Position numbers and translations under genes: made by a program. Source: Patescibacteria group bacterium (GTDB taxonomy: Bacteria; Patescibacteriota; Minisyncoccia; Phycocordibacterales; SIBU01). Taken from it: a DNA stretch of 15,614 nucleotides. Of this stretch, positions 1-6,461 are shown piece after piece (the first letter of the stretch is position 1; each line of letters begins with the position of its first letter). The DNA lies in the NCBI GenBank assembly GCA_018968805.1, contig JAGWZX010000002.1, positions 1 to 15,614 on the forward strand, in the 5' to 3' direction. The notes under the pieces are model-generated. The model made no database searches, had not been told where the DNA came from, and saw only the letters and a list, made by a program, of their open reading frames with translations.

Positions 1-863
1 CTCCGGAACACTTGCTTTTCTATGGCCCGCCAGGCCTCGGTAAGACAACACTTGCCCATCTTATCGCCAAAGAGATTGGCGCCGCCATAAAAGTCACGTC
101 CGGCCCGGCTATTGAGAAAGTTGGCGACTTGGCTTCCATACTAACCAATCTTTCTCCGGGTGATGTTTTGTTTATTGACGAAATTCACCGCCTAAATAAA
201 ACCATCGAAGAAGTGCTTTACCCCGCCATGGAATCGGGCGAACTGGATATCATAATCGGCAAAGGACCGTCCGCCCGCACTATTCAACTAGAACTGCCGC
301 CCTTCACGCTTGTAGCCGCCACCACCCGCATCGCCCTCCTTTCTTCACCGCTCCGTTCCCGTTTCGGCGGCGGTGTTTTTCGCCTGGAGTTTTACACTCC
401 GGAAGAAATTGAGGAAATTGTTCGCCGTTCGGCTAAAATTTTAGGAGTAGCCGTGGAGAAAGAGGCCATTAAAGAAATCGCCGCGCGCAGCCGCTTCACG
501 CCGCGCACCGCCAATTATCTTTTGAAGCGTGCGCGCGACTTTGCCCAAGTGACAAAGGAAACCTTAACCAGAGAGACTGTTGACCGAGCCTTGGCTTTGC
601 TTGGTATTGACATTTTGGGGCTCGGCCCCGCCGATCGCGCCCTCCTCAACGTTCTTATCGAAAAGTTTTCCGGCGGACCGGTTGGCTTGAACACCCTTGC
701 GGCCGCGCTTTCCGAGGAACAAGCGACCATTGAAGAGGTCCACGAGCCGTACCTCATCCGTCTCGGCCTTCTGGAACGCACCCCGCGCGGCCGCGTCGCC
801 ACAGAAAAGGCCTTCGGGCATTTAAAAATCAAAAAGAAGGGCCAGGACACCCTTATAAAATGA
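1..863 (+). CDS. ruvB: RuvB, Holliday junction branch-migration ATPase (5' partial)
   Basis: The frame is open from the window edge (first full codon at 3, reading P-E-H-L-L-F-Y-G) to TGA at 861-863. About 50 N-terminal residues of the usual ~335-350 lie outside. Visible parts: Walker [10 protein letters not shown] (nt 24-50), Walker B with FIDEIHRL, sensor 1 VAATTR, arginine-finger region SPLRSRFG, and the C-terminal winged-helix signature ending in [21 protein letters not shown]. RuvB is the hexameric AAA+ motor that pulls DNA through RuvA-bound Holliday junctions before RuvC resolves them, and ruvC lies 0.7 kb downstream. Compared with E. coli there seems to be one extra residue after SRFG (GGVFRLEFY). 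The tail is short and lysine-rich. The family call is essentially certain; the true start is not in the window. Confidence 0.97.
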   Translation, partial: PEHLLFYGPPGLGKTTLAHLIAKEIGAAIKVTSGPAIEKVGDLASILTNLSPGDVLFIDEIHRLNKTIEEVLYPAMESGELDIIIGKGPSARTIQLELPPFTLVAATTRIALLSSPLRSRFGGGVFRLEFYTPEEIEEIVRRSAKILGVAVEKEAIKEIAARSRFTPRTANYLLKRARDFAQVTKETLTRETVDRALALLGIDILGLGPADRALLNVLIEKFSGGPVGLNTLAAALSEEQATIEEVHEPYLIRLGLLERTPRGRVATEKAFGHLKIKKKGQDTLIK

Positions 864-1009
864 ACGCGCCCGAGAATCCGGCGCGGGTAAAGAACGAATG
901 CTAGCAGGTGATCATGGCGAACACTGGCGCGCGCCCGCCCGAATCAAACATCTGACAATCCGGCGAACCTTGACCGCAGTTTTCAATAAATTCAAATTTG
1001 TATGTATTG

Positions 1010-1015
1010 TATAAT
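1010..1015 (+). promoter_or_regulatory. Candidate -10 box for yebC-ruvC
   Basis: A perfect TATAAT lies in an AT-rich stretch 36 nt before the TTG start of yebC. No convincing -35 hexamer is found at 16-18 bp; TTGACC at 970-975 is too far away. Expected transcription start is near 1022, inside the palindrome at 1020-1037. Confidence 0.5.
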
Positions 1016-1019
1016 ATAC

Positions 1020-1037
1020 TAACGGTATTTACCGTTA
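1020..1037. repeat. 8-bp perfect palindrome at the yebC transcription start
   Basis: TAACGGTA and TACCGTTA are perfect inverted arms separated by TT. The element begins 5 nt after the TATAAT box, so it covers the expected transcription start. It could be an operator for a dimeric repressor or a small 5'UTR hairpin. The geometry is seen; the role is inferred. Confidence 0.5.
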
Positions 1038-1050
1038 ACCACTCAATAAC

Positions 1051-1578
1051 TTGTCCGGACACAATAAATGGACGCAAATAAAACGCCAGAAAGAAAAAAC
1101 CGACGCCCAGAAGTCGAAACTTTTTGGCAAACTGGCTAAGTTGATCGCCGATGAAGCCAAAAAGGCCGGAGGCAACCGCAACTCGGCCGGCCTCAGGGCG
1201 GCCGTTGAGCGCGCCAAGGCGGAAAATATGCCGAACGAAAACATTGAGCGCGCCATCAAAAAATCCACCGAGGCAAGCGCGGCGTTAGAAGCTATTACCT
1301 ATGAGGCTTATGGCCCGGGCGGCGCGGCTATTATCATTGAAGTGCTCACTGATAATCGCAACAAGGCCGCTCAGGAGGTGAAGGTGATTCTGGCACGCCA
1401 CGGAGTTTCTCTTGCTTCACCGGGAAGTGCCTCTTGGGCGTTCATGAAATCCGGTATGGCATGGACGCCGACAGCCTCTATTCCTCTTTCTCCGGGGGAT
1501 TCCGAGCTTCTCCTTAAAATCTCAGAGGAACTTGAAGACAACGACGACGTGCAGGAGGTTTTTACCAATGCGGAATAA
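1051..1578 (+). CDS. yebC: YebC/TACO1-family translation factor, short form lacking a central domain
   Basis: The TTG start is chosen because it gives M-S-G-H-N-K-W, the family's invariant beginning (MAGHSKW in E. coli). Conserved blocks follow: LRAAVERAKAENMP, YEAYGPGGAAIIIEVLTDNRN, GSASWAF, and the C-terminal LEDNDDVQEVFTNAE. Length is 175 aa against ~240-250 usually. By eye the shortfall is one internal loss of about 65 residues after MKSG, where the domain inserted into domain II normally sits; a short linker (AWTPTAS) replaces it. Family members were long called transcriptional regulators, but recent work supports a role in relieving ribosome stalling, notably at proline stretches. No Shine-Dalgarno is seen. 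The stop overlaps the start of ruvC, so the two are probably co-translated. Confidence 0.93.
   Translation: MSGHNKWTQIKRQKEKTDAQKSKLFGKLAKLIADEAKKAGGNRNSAGLRAAVERAKAENMPNENIERAIKKSTEASAALEAITYEAYGPGGAAIIIEVLTDNRNKAAQEVKVILARHGVSLASPGSASWAFMKSGMAWTPTASIPLSPGDSELLLKISEELEDNDDVQEVFTNAE
1553..1558 (+). promoter_or_regulatory. Shine-Dalgarno deciding the ruvC start
   Basis: AGGAGG lies inside the end of yebC, 9 nt before ATG 1568 but 21 nt before ATG 1580. It is the only strong ribosome-binding site noticed in the window and favours the 1568 start. It also encodes part of the conserved VQEV of YebC, so coincidence is possible. Confidence 0.6.
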
Positions 1579-2059
1579 TATGCGCGTCCTTGCGATAGAC
1601 CCGGGATACGAAAAGATGGGCGTAGCCGTTTTGGAAAAAACGTCTGGACGAGAAATCCTGATTTTCTCTGAATGTTTCAAAACATCGCGCACCGTTTCGC
1701 ACGCGAAACGGCTCTCCGGAATATCCGGAGAAATAACACGACTCTTGGAAAGATACAGACCGGAATTCCTATCGGTGGAAAAATTATTTTTCGCCAAAAA
1801 TCAAAAAACCGCGCTTCAGGTAGCCGAAGCGCGCGGCGTCGTTTTGGCCGAAGCGGCCAAAACCGGCCTTACCGTCAAGGAATTCACTCCGATGGAAGCC
1901 AAGATCGCCGTGACCGGCTACGGCCGGGGGAATAAAAATCAGATAAAATACATGGTGGAAAAAATGATTGCGATCAACAAAAAAATCAAAGAAGACGATG
2001 AGTATGACGCTATCGCCCTGGGTCTTACTTTTCTGGCAAGCTATCGCGGTTCAGAATAA
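1568..2059 (+). CDS. ruvC: RuvC, Holliday junction resolvase
   Basis: 163 aa, normal for the family. RuvC is an RNase H-fold nuclease that cuts Holliday junctions symmetrically with Mg2+. The four acidic catalytic positions are visible: D11 in LAIDPGYEKMG, E71 in LSVEKLFFAKN, and D144 and D147 in DDEYDAIALGLTF. The conserved VTGYGRGNKNQI block precedes the last helix. The start at ATG 1568 (MRNNMRVLAIDPG) is preferred because AGGAGG stands 9 nt before it; ATG 1580 would give the more canonical MRVLAIDPG. The gene overlaps the 3' end of yebC by 11 nt, the common yebC-ruvC pairing. ruvA is absent from its usual place after ruvC. Confidence 0.95.
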   Translation: MRNNMRVLAIDPGYEKMGVAVLEKTSGREILIFSECFKTSRTVSHAKRLSGISGEITRLLERYRPEFLSVEKLFFAKNQKTALQVAEARGVVLAEAAKTGLTVKEFTPMEAKIAVTGYGRGNKNQIKYMVEKMIAINKKIKEDDEYDAIALGLTFLASYRGSE

Positions 2060-2077
2060 TCCACAGGTCGGTATTAT

Positions 2078-2105
2078 TTGCAAAAAATTTTATTTCTGAT
2101 AAAAA
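2078..2105 (+). promoter_or_regulatory. Possible promoter after ruvC
   Basis: TTGCAA at 2078-2083 and TAAAAA at 2100-2105, 16 bp apart, with TG one base before the -10 (extended -10 form). It would transcribe the hairpin region and the acidic mini-ORF. The hexamers are imperfect and the region is AT-rich, so chance is possible. Confidence 0.3.
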
Positions 2106-2110
2106 TAGGA

Positions 2111-2150
2111 CACGCACGATTGCGTGCGTGCAATCGATTAAAAATTAATC
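2111..2150. repeat. Three overlapping inverted repeats
   Basis: Three partly exclusive hairpins are packed in 40 bp: CACGCAC/GTGCGTG (2111-2117 with 2124-2130), CGATTGC/GCAATCG (2117-2123 with 2130-2136) and GATTAA/TTAATC (2136-2141 with 2145-2150). No T-run follows the GC-rich stems, so this is not a standard terminator. The arms share bases, so the RNA could switch between folds. Confidence 0.45.
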
Positions 2151-2159
2151 TTTCGCGAC

Positions 2160-2261
2160 ATGGATAGCGACAACGACAGCGTGCTCGATCCGGACGTTAA
2201 CGAGCCGGAAGAAGAATCGCCGGATTTTGCGAACGATGAGGAAACTGACGATTTGCTTTAA
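2160..2261 (+). CDS. Very acidic 33-residue mini-protein (hypothetical)
   Basis: ATG to TAA gives 33 residues with 15 Asp/Glu, no Lys or Arg, and the ending ETDDLL. It has no recognised family. Three points favour a real gene: a TANNNT box (TAATCT, 2146-2151) sits 8 nt before the ATG, as at other apparent leaderless starts here; the TAA is immediately followed by the terminator stem; and codons are ordinary GC-ending ones rather than low-complexity repeats. Against it: it is very short, has no Shine-Dalgarno, and lacks detectable homology by eye. If real it would be a soluble, probably disordered polyanion that might mimic nucleic acid or bind a basic partner; this is speculation. Confidence 0.42.
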   Translation: MDSDNDSVLDPDVNEPEEESPDFANDEETDDLL

Positions 2262-2297
2262 CAAAAACCGCCAGCTAAAGCTGGCGGTTTTTGTTTT
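2262..2297. terminator. Strong bidirectional intrinsic terminator
   Basis: A perfect 14-bp stem (2262-2275 with 2280-2293) with core CCGCCAGC/GCTGGCGG and loop TAAA. It is flanked by A-runs on the left and T-runs on the right, so it works in both directions. It ends the plus-strand ruvC/mini-ORF unit and the minus-strand tyrS unit. The last bases overlap the tyrS stop codon. Confidence 0.93.
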
Positions 2298-3504
2298 AGC
2301 GCACACTGATCTTTAAAAACTGGTGTTTGCCGATACGGACAATGATACTTTTGTTGAGTTTATAAAACGGGTCGAATATTTTTTCTCCGGTCTCGACATT
2401 TTCCACGGAGCCGGTTTCAACCAGCCGCCGAAACCGCGTGCGCGAACCTGCAAAAACAGCCAGGTGATCGATTAAAGCGGCTTCCTTCGGCACTTCAACC
2501 TCCTTGATATTCTCAGGTAGAGATTTTTTAGAAAAAACCGCGCTGAAATTTTTCTTAGCGAGCATCGCTTTCGCGGAACCGTGATGCATAGCCACAATCG
2601 TTTCCGCCAATCTTGCTTTAATGTCGCGAGGGTTTATGCCACCCGCCAAATCAGCTTTAATCTGGGTGATTTCAGTAAGTGGTACTGCTGTACACAGTTC
2701 AAAAGTCGGCAAAATAAGAGTGTCTGGCCAACTCATGACCTTGCCAAACATCTCTTCCGGTCCTTCGTCCAAAGAAACCATATTGCCTTCGGTCTTGCCC
2801 ATTTTTTTACCCTCCTGATCAACAAGGAGTTTCATTACGACAATAAATTTTTCTTTATGTCTCATCCTTTTTAAAAGGTCCCGGCCCATGAGCATGTTGA
2901 AGGTTTGGTCATTTCCACCAACCTCGCCGTCGACATCCATCGCCACTGAATCGTATCCCTGCAAAGCGGGGTACAAAAACTCATTCATATACAAATCTTT
3001 CCCTTCAGCTATCCGGCGCTGGAACATATCCCGCTTTATAGTCTGCGCGTATGTAATAAAAGATAACAACTTTGCAATATCAGCCATAGATAAGGCGTTC
3101 AACCATTTGGAATTGTACTTTAGTTTCGCCGGGTTCTTGCCGCCAAAGTCCAAAATCGCAGACGTTTGTTTTTTATACTGTTTGGAATTTTCCAAAACCT
3201 GCTTGCGTGTCAAAGGCGTACGCGCAGCCAATTTGTCCGTAGGATCGCCAATAGTCGCAGTAAAATCACCGACAAGGAGGACGGCCTTGTGGCCCAGCTT
3301 TTGAAACTGCGCAAGTTTAAGAATCGGGACGACAGAACCGAGATGGAGCGTCGGTCCAGTAGGGTCGATACCAAGATACATGGAGAGCGTTTCCCCGGAA
3401 AGAAGCTTCTTGCGTAAGAAATCCCGGTCGGGATATATTTTCTCCACCCCCCGGGTGAGAAATTCCTCAACTAGACTCTCTTTTTCTGTAATTTTATTCC
3501 TCAT
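2296..3504 (-). CDS. tyrS: Tyrosyl-tRNA synthetase
   Basis: 402 aa class I synthetase that charges tRNA-Tyr in the cytoplasm. Visible motifs: GIDPTGPTLHLGS with the HIGH-like HLGS at about 54-57, the tyrosine-pocket region LQGYDSVAMDVDGEVGGNDQ (181-200) followed by FNMLMGRDLL, and the KMSKS-like KKMGKTEGN (233-241). The C-terminus (about 341-402) resembles an S4 RNA-binding domain, as usual for bacterial TyrRS. The start at 3504 (MRNKITEKESLVEEF) is chosen because an extended -10 (TGCTACAAT) ends 7 nt upstream, making it a leaderless start. An in-frame ATG at 3513 overlaps that box, and the longer open frame to 3588 runs into the divergent neighbour and is not conserved-looking. No Shine-Dalgarno is present. 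The transcript ends in the shared terminator at 2262-2293. Confidence 0.95.
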   Translation of the reverse strand: MRNKITEKESLVEEFLTRGVEKIYPDRDFLRKKLLSGETLSMYLGIDPTGPTLHLGSVVPILKLAQFQKLGHKAVLLVGDFTATIGDPTDKLAARTPLTRKQVLENSKQYKKQTSAILDFGGKNPAKLKYNSKWLNALSMADIAKLLSFITYAQTIKRDMFQRRIAEGKDLYMNEFLYPALQGYDSVAMDVDGEVGGNDQTFNMLMGRDLLKRMRHKEKFIVVMKLLVDQEGKKMGKTEGNMVSLDEGPEEMFGKVMSWPDTLILPTFELCTAVPLTEITQIKADLAGGINPRDIKARLAETIVAMHHGSAKAMLAKKNFSAVFSKKSLPENIKEVEVPKEAALIDHLAVFAGSRTRFRRLVETGSVENVETGEKIFDPFYKLNKSIIVRIGKHQFLKISVR

Positions 3505-3511
3505 GGCGCCC

Positions 3512-3520
3512 ATTGTAGCA
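3512..3520 (-). promoter_or_regulatory. Extended -10 promoter of tyrS
   Basis: On the minus strand the sequence reads TGC-TACAAT, then 7 nt, then ATG (3504). The TGn extension compensates for the lack of a recognisable -35. The predicted transcription start falls at or next to the A of the ATG, implying a leaderless mRNA. Confidence 0.55.
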
Positions 3521-3546
3521 CGCAGCGGGTTCATGCGATATGATAC

Positions 3547-3554
3547 GATAATAT
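3547..3554 (+). promoter_or_regulatory. Candidate -10 of the penicillin-binding protein gene
   Basis: Overlapping GATAAT (3547-3552) and TAATAT (3549-3554); the latter is followed by exactly 7 nt and ATG 3562. No clear -35. This and the tyrS box lie back to back in 57 bp, so the two divergent promoters must share flanking DNA. Confidence 0.45.
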
Positions 3555-3561
3555 CACTCAC

Positions 3562-6081
3562 ATGAGACGTGCGCTTTCTTTCATTCATACCCGGCTATTT
3601 AAGGAGCTTGTCCTTTTCGGCGGCATTGTGGCATTTTTAATTGCCGCCGCGATTTTATTGTGGATTTCCACCCTAACCCTCCCCGATCTGCACGCGTTCA
3701 GTGACCTTAAAACCCTCCAGTCCACCAGAATCTTCGACCGAACAGGCAAGATTTTACTGTACGATTTCGGCCAGGGCATCAGGCGCACGGAAGTGCCTGA
3801 CAATGAAATCTCGCGGAACATTAAAAACGCCACGGTAGCGATTGAGGACAGCGACTTCTACGACCACCCGGGTGTTCGTTTCACCTCGATTATTCGCGCC
3901 GCTATTGCGGATATTATAGGCGGCAGTTACGCCCAAGGAGGGTCGACCATCACCCAACAAGTAATAAAAATGTCCCTGCTGAATTCCCAAAAATCCATCA
4001 CCAGGAAAATAAAAGAGGTTATTCTTGCTCTGAAGCTGGAACAAGTGATGTCAAAAGACGACATTTTGGATATTTATCTCAACGAGGCGCCGTACGGCGG
4101 CACTTTGTATGGCGTCGAGGAGGCAAGCGAGGCTTATTTCGGCAAAAAAGCTTCGGATGTTGACCTTGCCGAAGCGGCATACCTGGCCGCACTGCCGAAC
4201 GCCCCAACATACTACTCGCCGTACGGAAATCACAAAGATGCCTTGGAGGCTAGAAAGAACCTGGTCTTACAAAGAATGCTTGACAAGCATTTCATCACGC
4301 AAAGCGAGTTCGACAAGGCTAAAACAGAACAGGTGGTCTGGCAACCGGAAGAGAACGTCGGCATTAAAGCGCCCCATTTCGTGATGTTTATTCGCCAATA
4401 CCTGGAAGACACTTACGGGGCTGACGCTGTGTCTGGAGGCGGACTGAGAGTCATTACCACCCTGGATTACGGATTGCAGCAAAAAGCGGAACAGTTAGCC
4501 AAGCAATATGCCGCCTATAATCTAAAAAATTTCGACGCGGAGAACCTCGCGTTGGTGGCGATTGATCCGAAAACCGGACAAATTCTTGCCATGGTCGGCT
4601 CTAGGGACTATTTTGACAAGACTATAGACGGTAATTTCAACGTCGCCCTCGCCCACCGTCAACCCGGTTCGGTCTTCAAACCAATCGTTTACGCCGAGGC
4701 TTTCAATAAGGGATACACGCCGGACACCGTGGTCTTCGACCTGCCAACGGAATTCGACACTAACTGCAACCCTGACGGCACGCCGATTATTGCCGGCAAC
4801 GAAAGCAAATGCTATATGCCCGTGAACTACGACGGAAAATACCTTGGGCCAGTCAGCTTCCGGGATGCCCTTGCCCAGTCTCGCAATATTCCGTCGATCC
4901 AGGTGTTGTATCTTGCAGGGTTGCGCGACTCCTTGAAACTCGCCAAAGACATGGGCATTACCACTCTAACTAACGTCGATCAATATGGCCTGACTCTTGT
5001 CCTTGGAGGCGGTGAGGTTTCGCCGCTTGAAATGACTTCGGCATATTCGGTTTTCGCCAATGATGGGGTGCGCAATCCTTACACCGGAATTCTTGAGATA
5101 GATGACAAGGACGGCGCAGTACTTGAGTCGTACACGCCCCATCCCGTACAAGTCTTGCCGCCAGCCTCCGCCGAAATGATAAATGACATACTTTCTGACG
5201 AGGCAGCTCGGGTGCCGGAGTTCGGCTCTCATTCGGCGTTGTATGTGGCTGGCCGGCCGGTGGCCGATAAAACAGGCACGACTAACGATTATAGGGACGC
5301 GTGGATCATAGGTTACACCCCCAACTTGGCCGTTGGTGCCTGGGCTGGCAACAATGACGACCACCCTATGAAAAAAAAGATTGCCGGTTTTATTGTAGCC
5401 CCTTTCTGGAACGCGTTCATAAGCGAGGCTCTCCAACAGTATCCTGTTGAAAATTTCATAAAACCGCCGGCAATTGACAAGAGCACGGAAAAACCCGTGC
5501 TGGCCGGCTTCTGGCAAGGCAATCAATCCTATTTTATCAATAAACTCTCCGGTGAATTAGCCACCCCTTTGACTCCGCCGGAGCTTAGAGAAGAGCGTGT
5601 GGTCACCGACGTACACTCTATCCTCTATTGGGTTGATAGAAACAACCCCACGGGGCCCCCGCCCGCCGATCCGAACCAAGATCCGCAGTTCAACCTATGG
5701 GAGTACGCCGTGCAGAAGTGGGTGAAAGCGCAGGGAATTGTCGACCAGACAAACGCGGTAATCCCAACCACTCTCGACTCAATGCACCGCCCGGAACTGG
5801 CTCCCCAAATAACGATTCAGAACCCGACGCCGAATCTTCCCTACGACAAAAACAGCAGAGTGACTGTCACTGTTTCAACGACCAGCAGCTTTCCCATCGC
5901 TAGAATCGACTACTTCGTAAATGATGTGTTTGTGGGAACCAGCGGTAATTACCCTTGGAGTTTCAGTTTCGTACCGTCAGCGCTCGACTCACTGCGATCC
6001 ACGAATCGTATTCGGGCCGTAGCCTACGACACCGTCGGCAACCGCAGCGAAGCTGCGGGAACCTTCCGAGTAACTCTGTAA
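3562..6081 (+). CDS. Class A penicillin-binding protein (PBP1A-like), bifunctional peptidoglycan synthase
   Basis: 839 aa. A short cytoplasmic N-terminus is followed by one membrane anchor (about 15-38). The GT51 glycosyltransferase domain (about 60-240) carries IEDSDFYDHPGV with catalytic E95, GGSTITQQVIK, and the LNEAPYGG region. The transpeptidase domain (about 300-620) carries SVFK (nucleophile S370, K373), SRN (440-442) and KTGT (570-573). It polymerises lipid II into glycan strands and cross-links them outside the membrane. After about residue 745 comes a roughly 95-residue beta-rich Ig/fibronectin-like tail (FFVND..., RAVAYDTVGNRSEA), which may bind wall or partner proteins. ATG 3562 is used because the anchor and arginine-rich N-terminus follow directly. 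All catalytic motifs are intact. It is convergent with the next gene, stop codons 1 nt apart. Confidence 0.95.
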   Translation: MRRALSFIHTRLFKELVLFGGIVAFLIAAAILLWISTLTLPDLHAFSDLKTLQSTRIFDRTGKILLYDFGQGIRRTEVPDNEISRNIKNATVAIEDSDFYDHPGVRFTSIIRAAIADIIGGSYAQGGSTITQQVIKMSLLNSQKSITRKIKEVILALKLEQVMSKDDILDIYLNEAPYGGTLYGVEEASEAYFGKKASDVDLAEAAYLAALPNAPTYYSPYGNHKDALEARKNLVLQRMLDKHFITQSEFDKAKTEQVVWQPEENVGIKAPHFVMFIRQYLEDTYGADAVSGGGLRVITTLDYGLQQKAEQLAKQYAAYNLKNFDAENLALVAIDPKTGQILAMVGSRDYFDKTIDGNFNVALAHRQPGSVFKPIVYAEAFNKGYTPDTVVFDLPTEFDTNCNPDGTPIIAGNESKCYMPVNYDGKYLGPVSFRDALAQSRNIPSIQVLYLAGLRDSLKLAKDMGITTLTNVDQYGLTLVLGGGEVSPLEMTSAYSVFANDGVRNPYTGILEIDDKDGAVLESYTPHPVQVLPPASAEMINDILSDEAARVPEFGSHSALYVAGRPVADKTGTTNDYRDAWIIGYTPNLAVGAWAGNNDDHPMKKKIAGFIVAPFWNAFISEALQQYPVENFIKPPAIDKSTEKPVLAGFWQGNQSYFINKLSGELATPLTPPELREERVVTDVHSILYWVDRNNPTGPPPADPNQDPQFNLWEYAVQKWVKAQGIVDQTNAVIPTTLDSMHRPELAPQITIQNPTPNLPYDKNSRVTVTVSTTSSFPIARIDYFVNDVFVGTSGNYPWSFSFVPSALDSLRSTNRIRAVAYDTVGNRSEAAGTFRVTL

Positions 6082-6082
6082 T

Positions 6083-6340
6083 TCAACGAATATTGCGGGC
6101 TGGGGTGGACGCGATTTGTTTGGTGAATTCGGAAAGGATGCGCTCTTTTTTTATATAAAGCTCGTTTTTCAAAGCCGGGTGGGTTTTTACAAAAAAAGTG
6201 TCGCCGCGAAAGCTCACTGAATCATTAGGCAAAGACACCCCCGTAACTGCCAGCACGCAGTCCAAAAAAACACCCTTCAAAACGGCTTCTTTTTGGCCGA
6301 GGGTTTTAAACTTTTCAAGAAAAAAAGAGATTTGCTCCAT
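6083..6340 (-). CDS. DUF721/DciA-like small protein (possible mini helicase-loading factor)
   Basis: 85 aa, no signal or membrane segment. The middle and C-terminal half (VSFRGDTFFVKTHPALKNEL followed by YIKKERILSEF) follows the DUF721/DciA pattern: a beta strand giving 'GxLxVxVxSxxWAxEL', then a helix 'LKxxILxxLN'. DciA helps load the DnaB replicative helicase in bacteria lacking DnaC/DnaI; in Mycobacterium it lies just after dnaA-dnaN-recF. Here the gene follows dnaN on the same strand, which supports the call. The protein amounts to the KH-like core only, without the extended tail found in many DciA proteins. It probably has its own promoter (6384-6412). Only the core pattern is matched by eye, so the family call is moderate and the helicase role is inferred. 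Confidence 0.55.
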   Translation of the reverse strand: MEQISFFLEKFKTLGQKEAVLKGVFLDCVLAVTGVSLPNDSVSFRGDTFFVKTHPALKNELYIKKERILSEFTKQIASTPARNIR

Positions 6341-6383
6341 CTTTTTATAAACAAAATACTACACCGCGCCGAGCCGCAACACT

Positions 6384-6412
6384 CATATAATTAACTGGCG
6401 ATGTTGTGTAAA
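6384..6412 (-). promoter_or_regulatory. Candidate promoter of the DUF721-like gene
   Basis: On the minus strand, TTTACA (6407-6412) and TATATG (6384-6389) are 17 bp apart, about 44 nt before ATG 6340. The 121-bp gap after dnaN contains no hairpin with a T-run, so read-through from dnaN is also possible. Confidence 0.35.
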
Positions 6413-6461
6413 AATTTAAAACATTTCCGACGGTCCGCACAACCTTATGACAAAACGCCCG

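Noticed and set aside
865..885. Short GC hairpin (CGCGCC/GGCGCG) after ruvB as a terminator
   Set aside because: Only 6 bp with a 9-nt loop and no T-run after it; too weak to call.
898..1014. 38-codon open frame between ruvB and yebC
   Set aside because: No ribosome-binding site, no promoter and no recognisable pattern; it overlaps the yebC -10 box. Treated as chance.
1532..1567. Longer RuvC start at 1532
   Set aside because: The extra residues come from the other frame of the conserved yebC 3' end. The strong Shine-Dalgarno is placed for ATG 1568.
3505..3588. N-terminal extension of TyrRS to an ATG at 3588
   Set aside because: It would overlap the divergent penicillin-binding protein gene and run through both promoters. 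The added residues do not resemble TyrRS, and an extended -10 supports the 3504 start.
4966..5526. 186-residue minus-strand open frame inside the penicillin-binding protein gene
   Set aside because: It is fully antisense to the transpeptidase domain, whose catalytic motifs are intact; no family resemblance.
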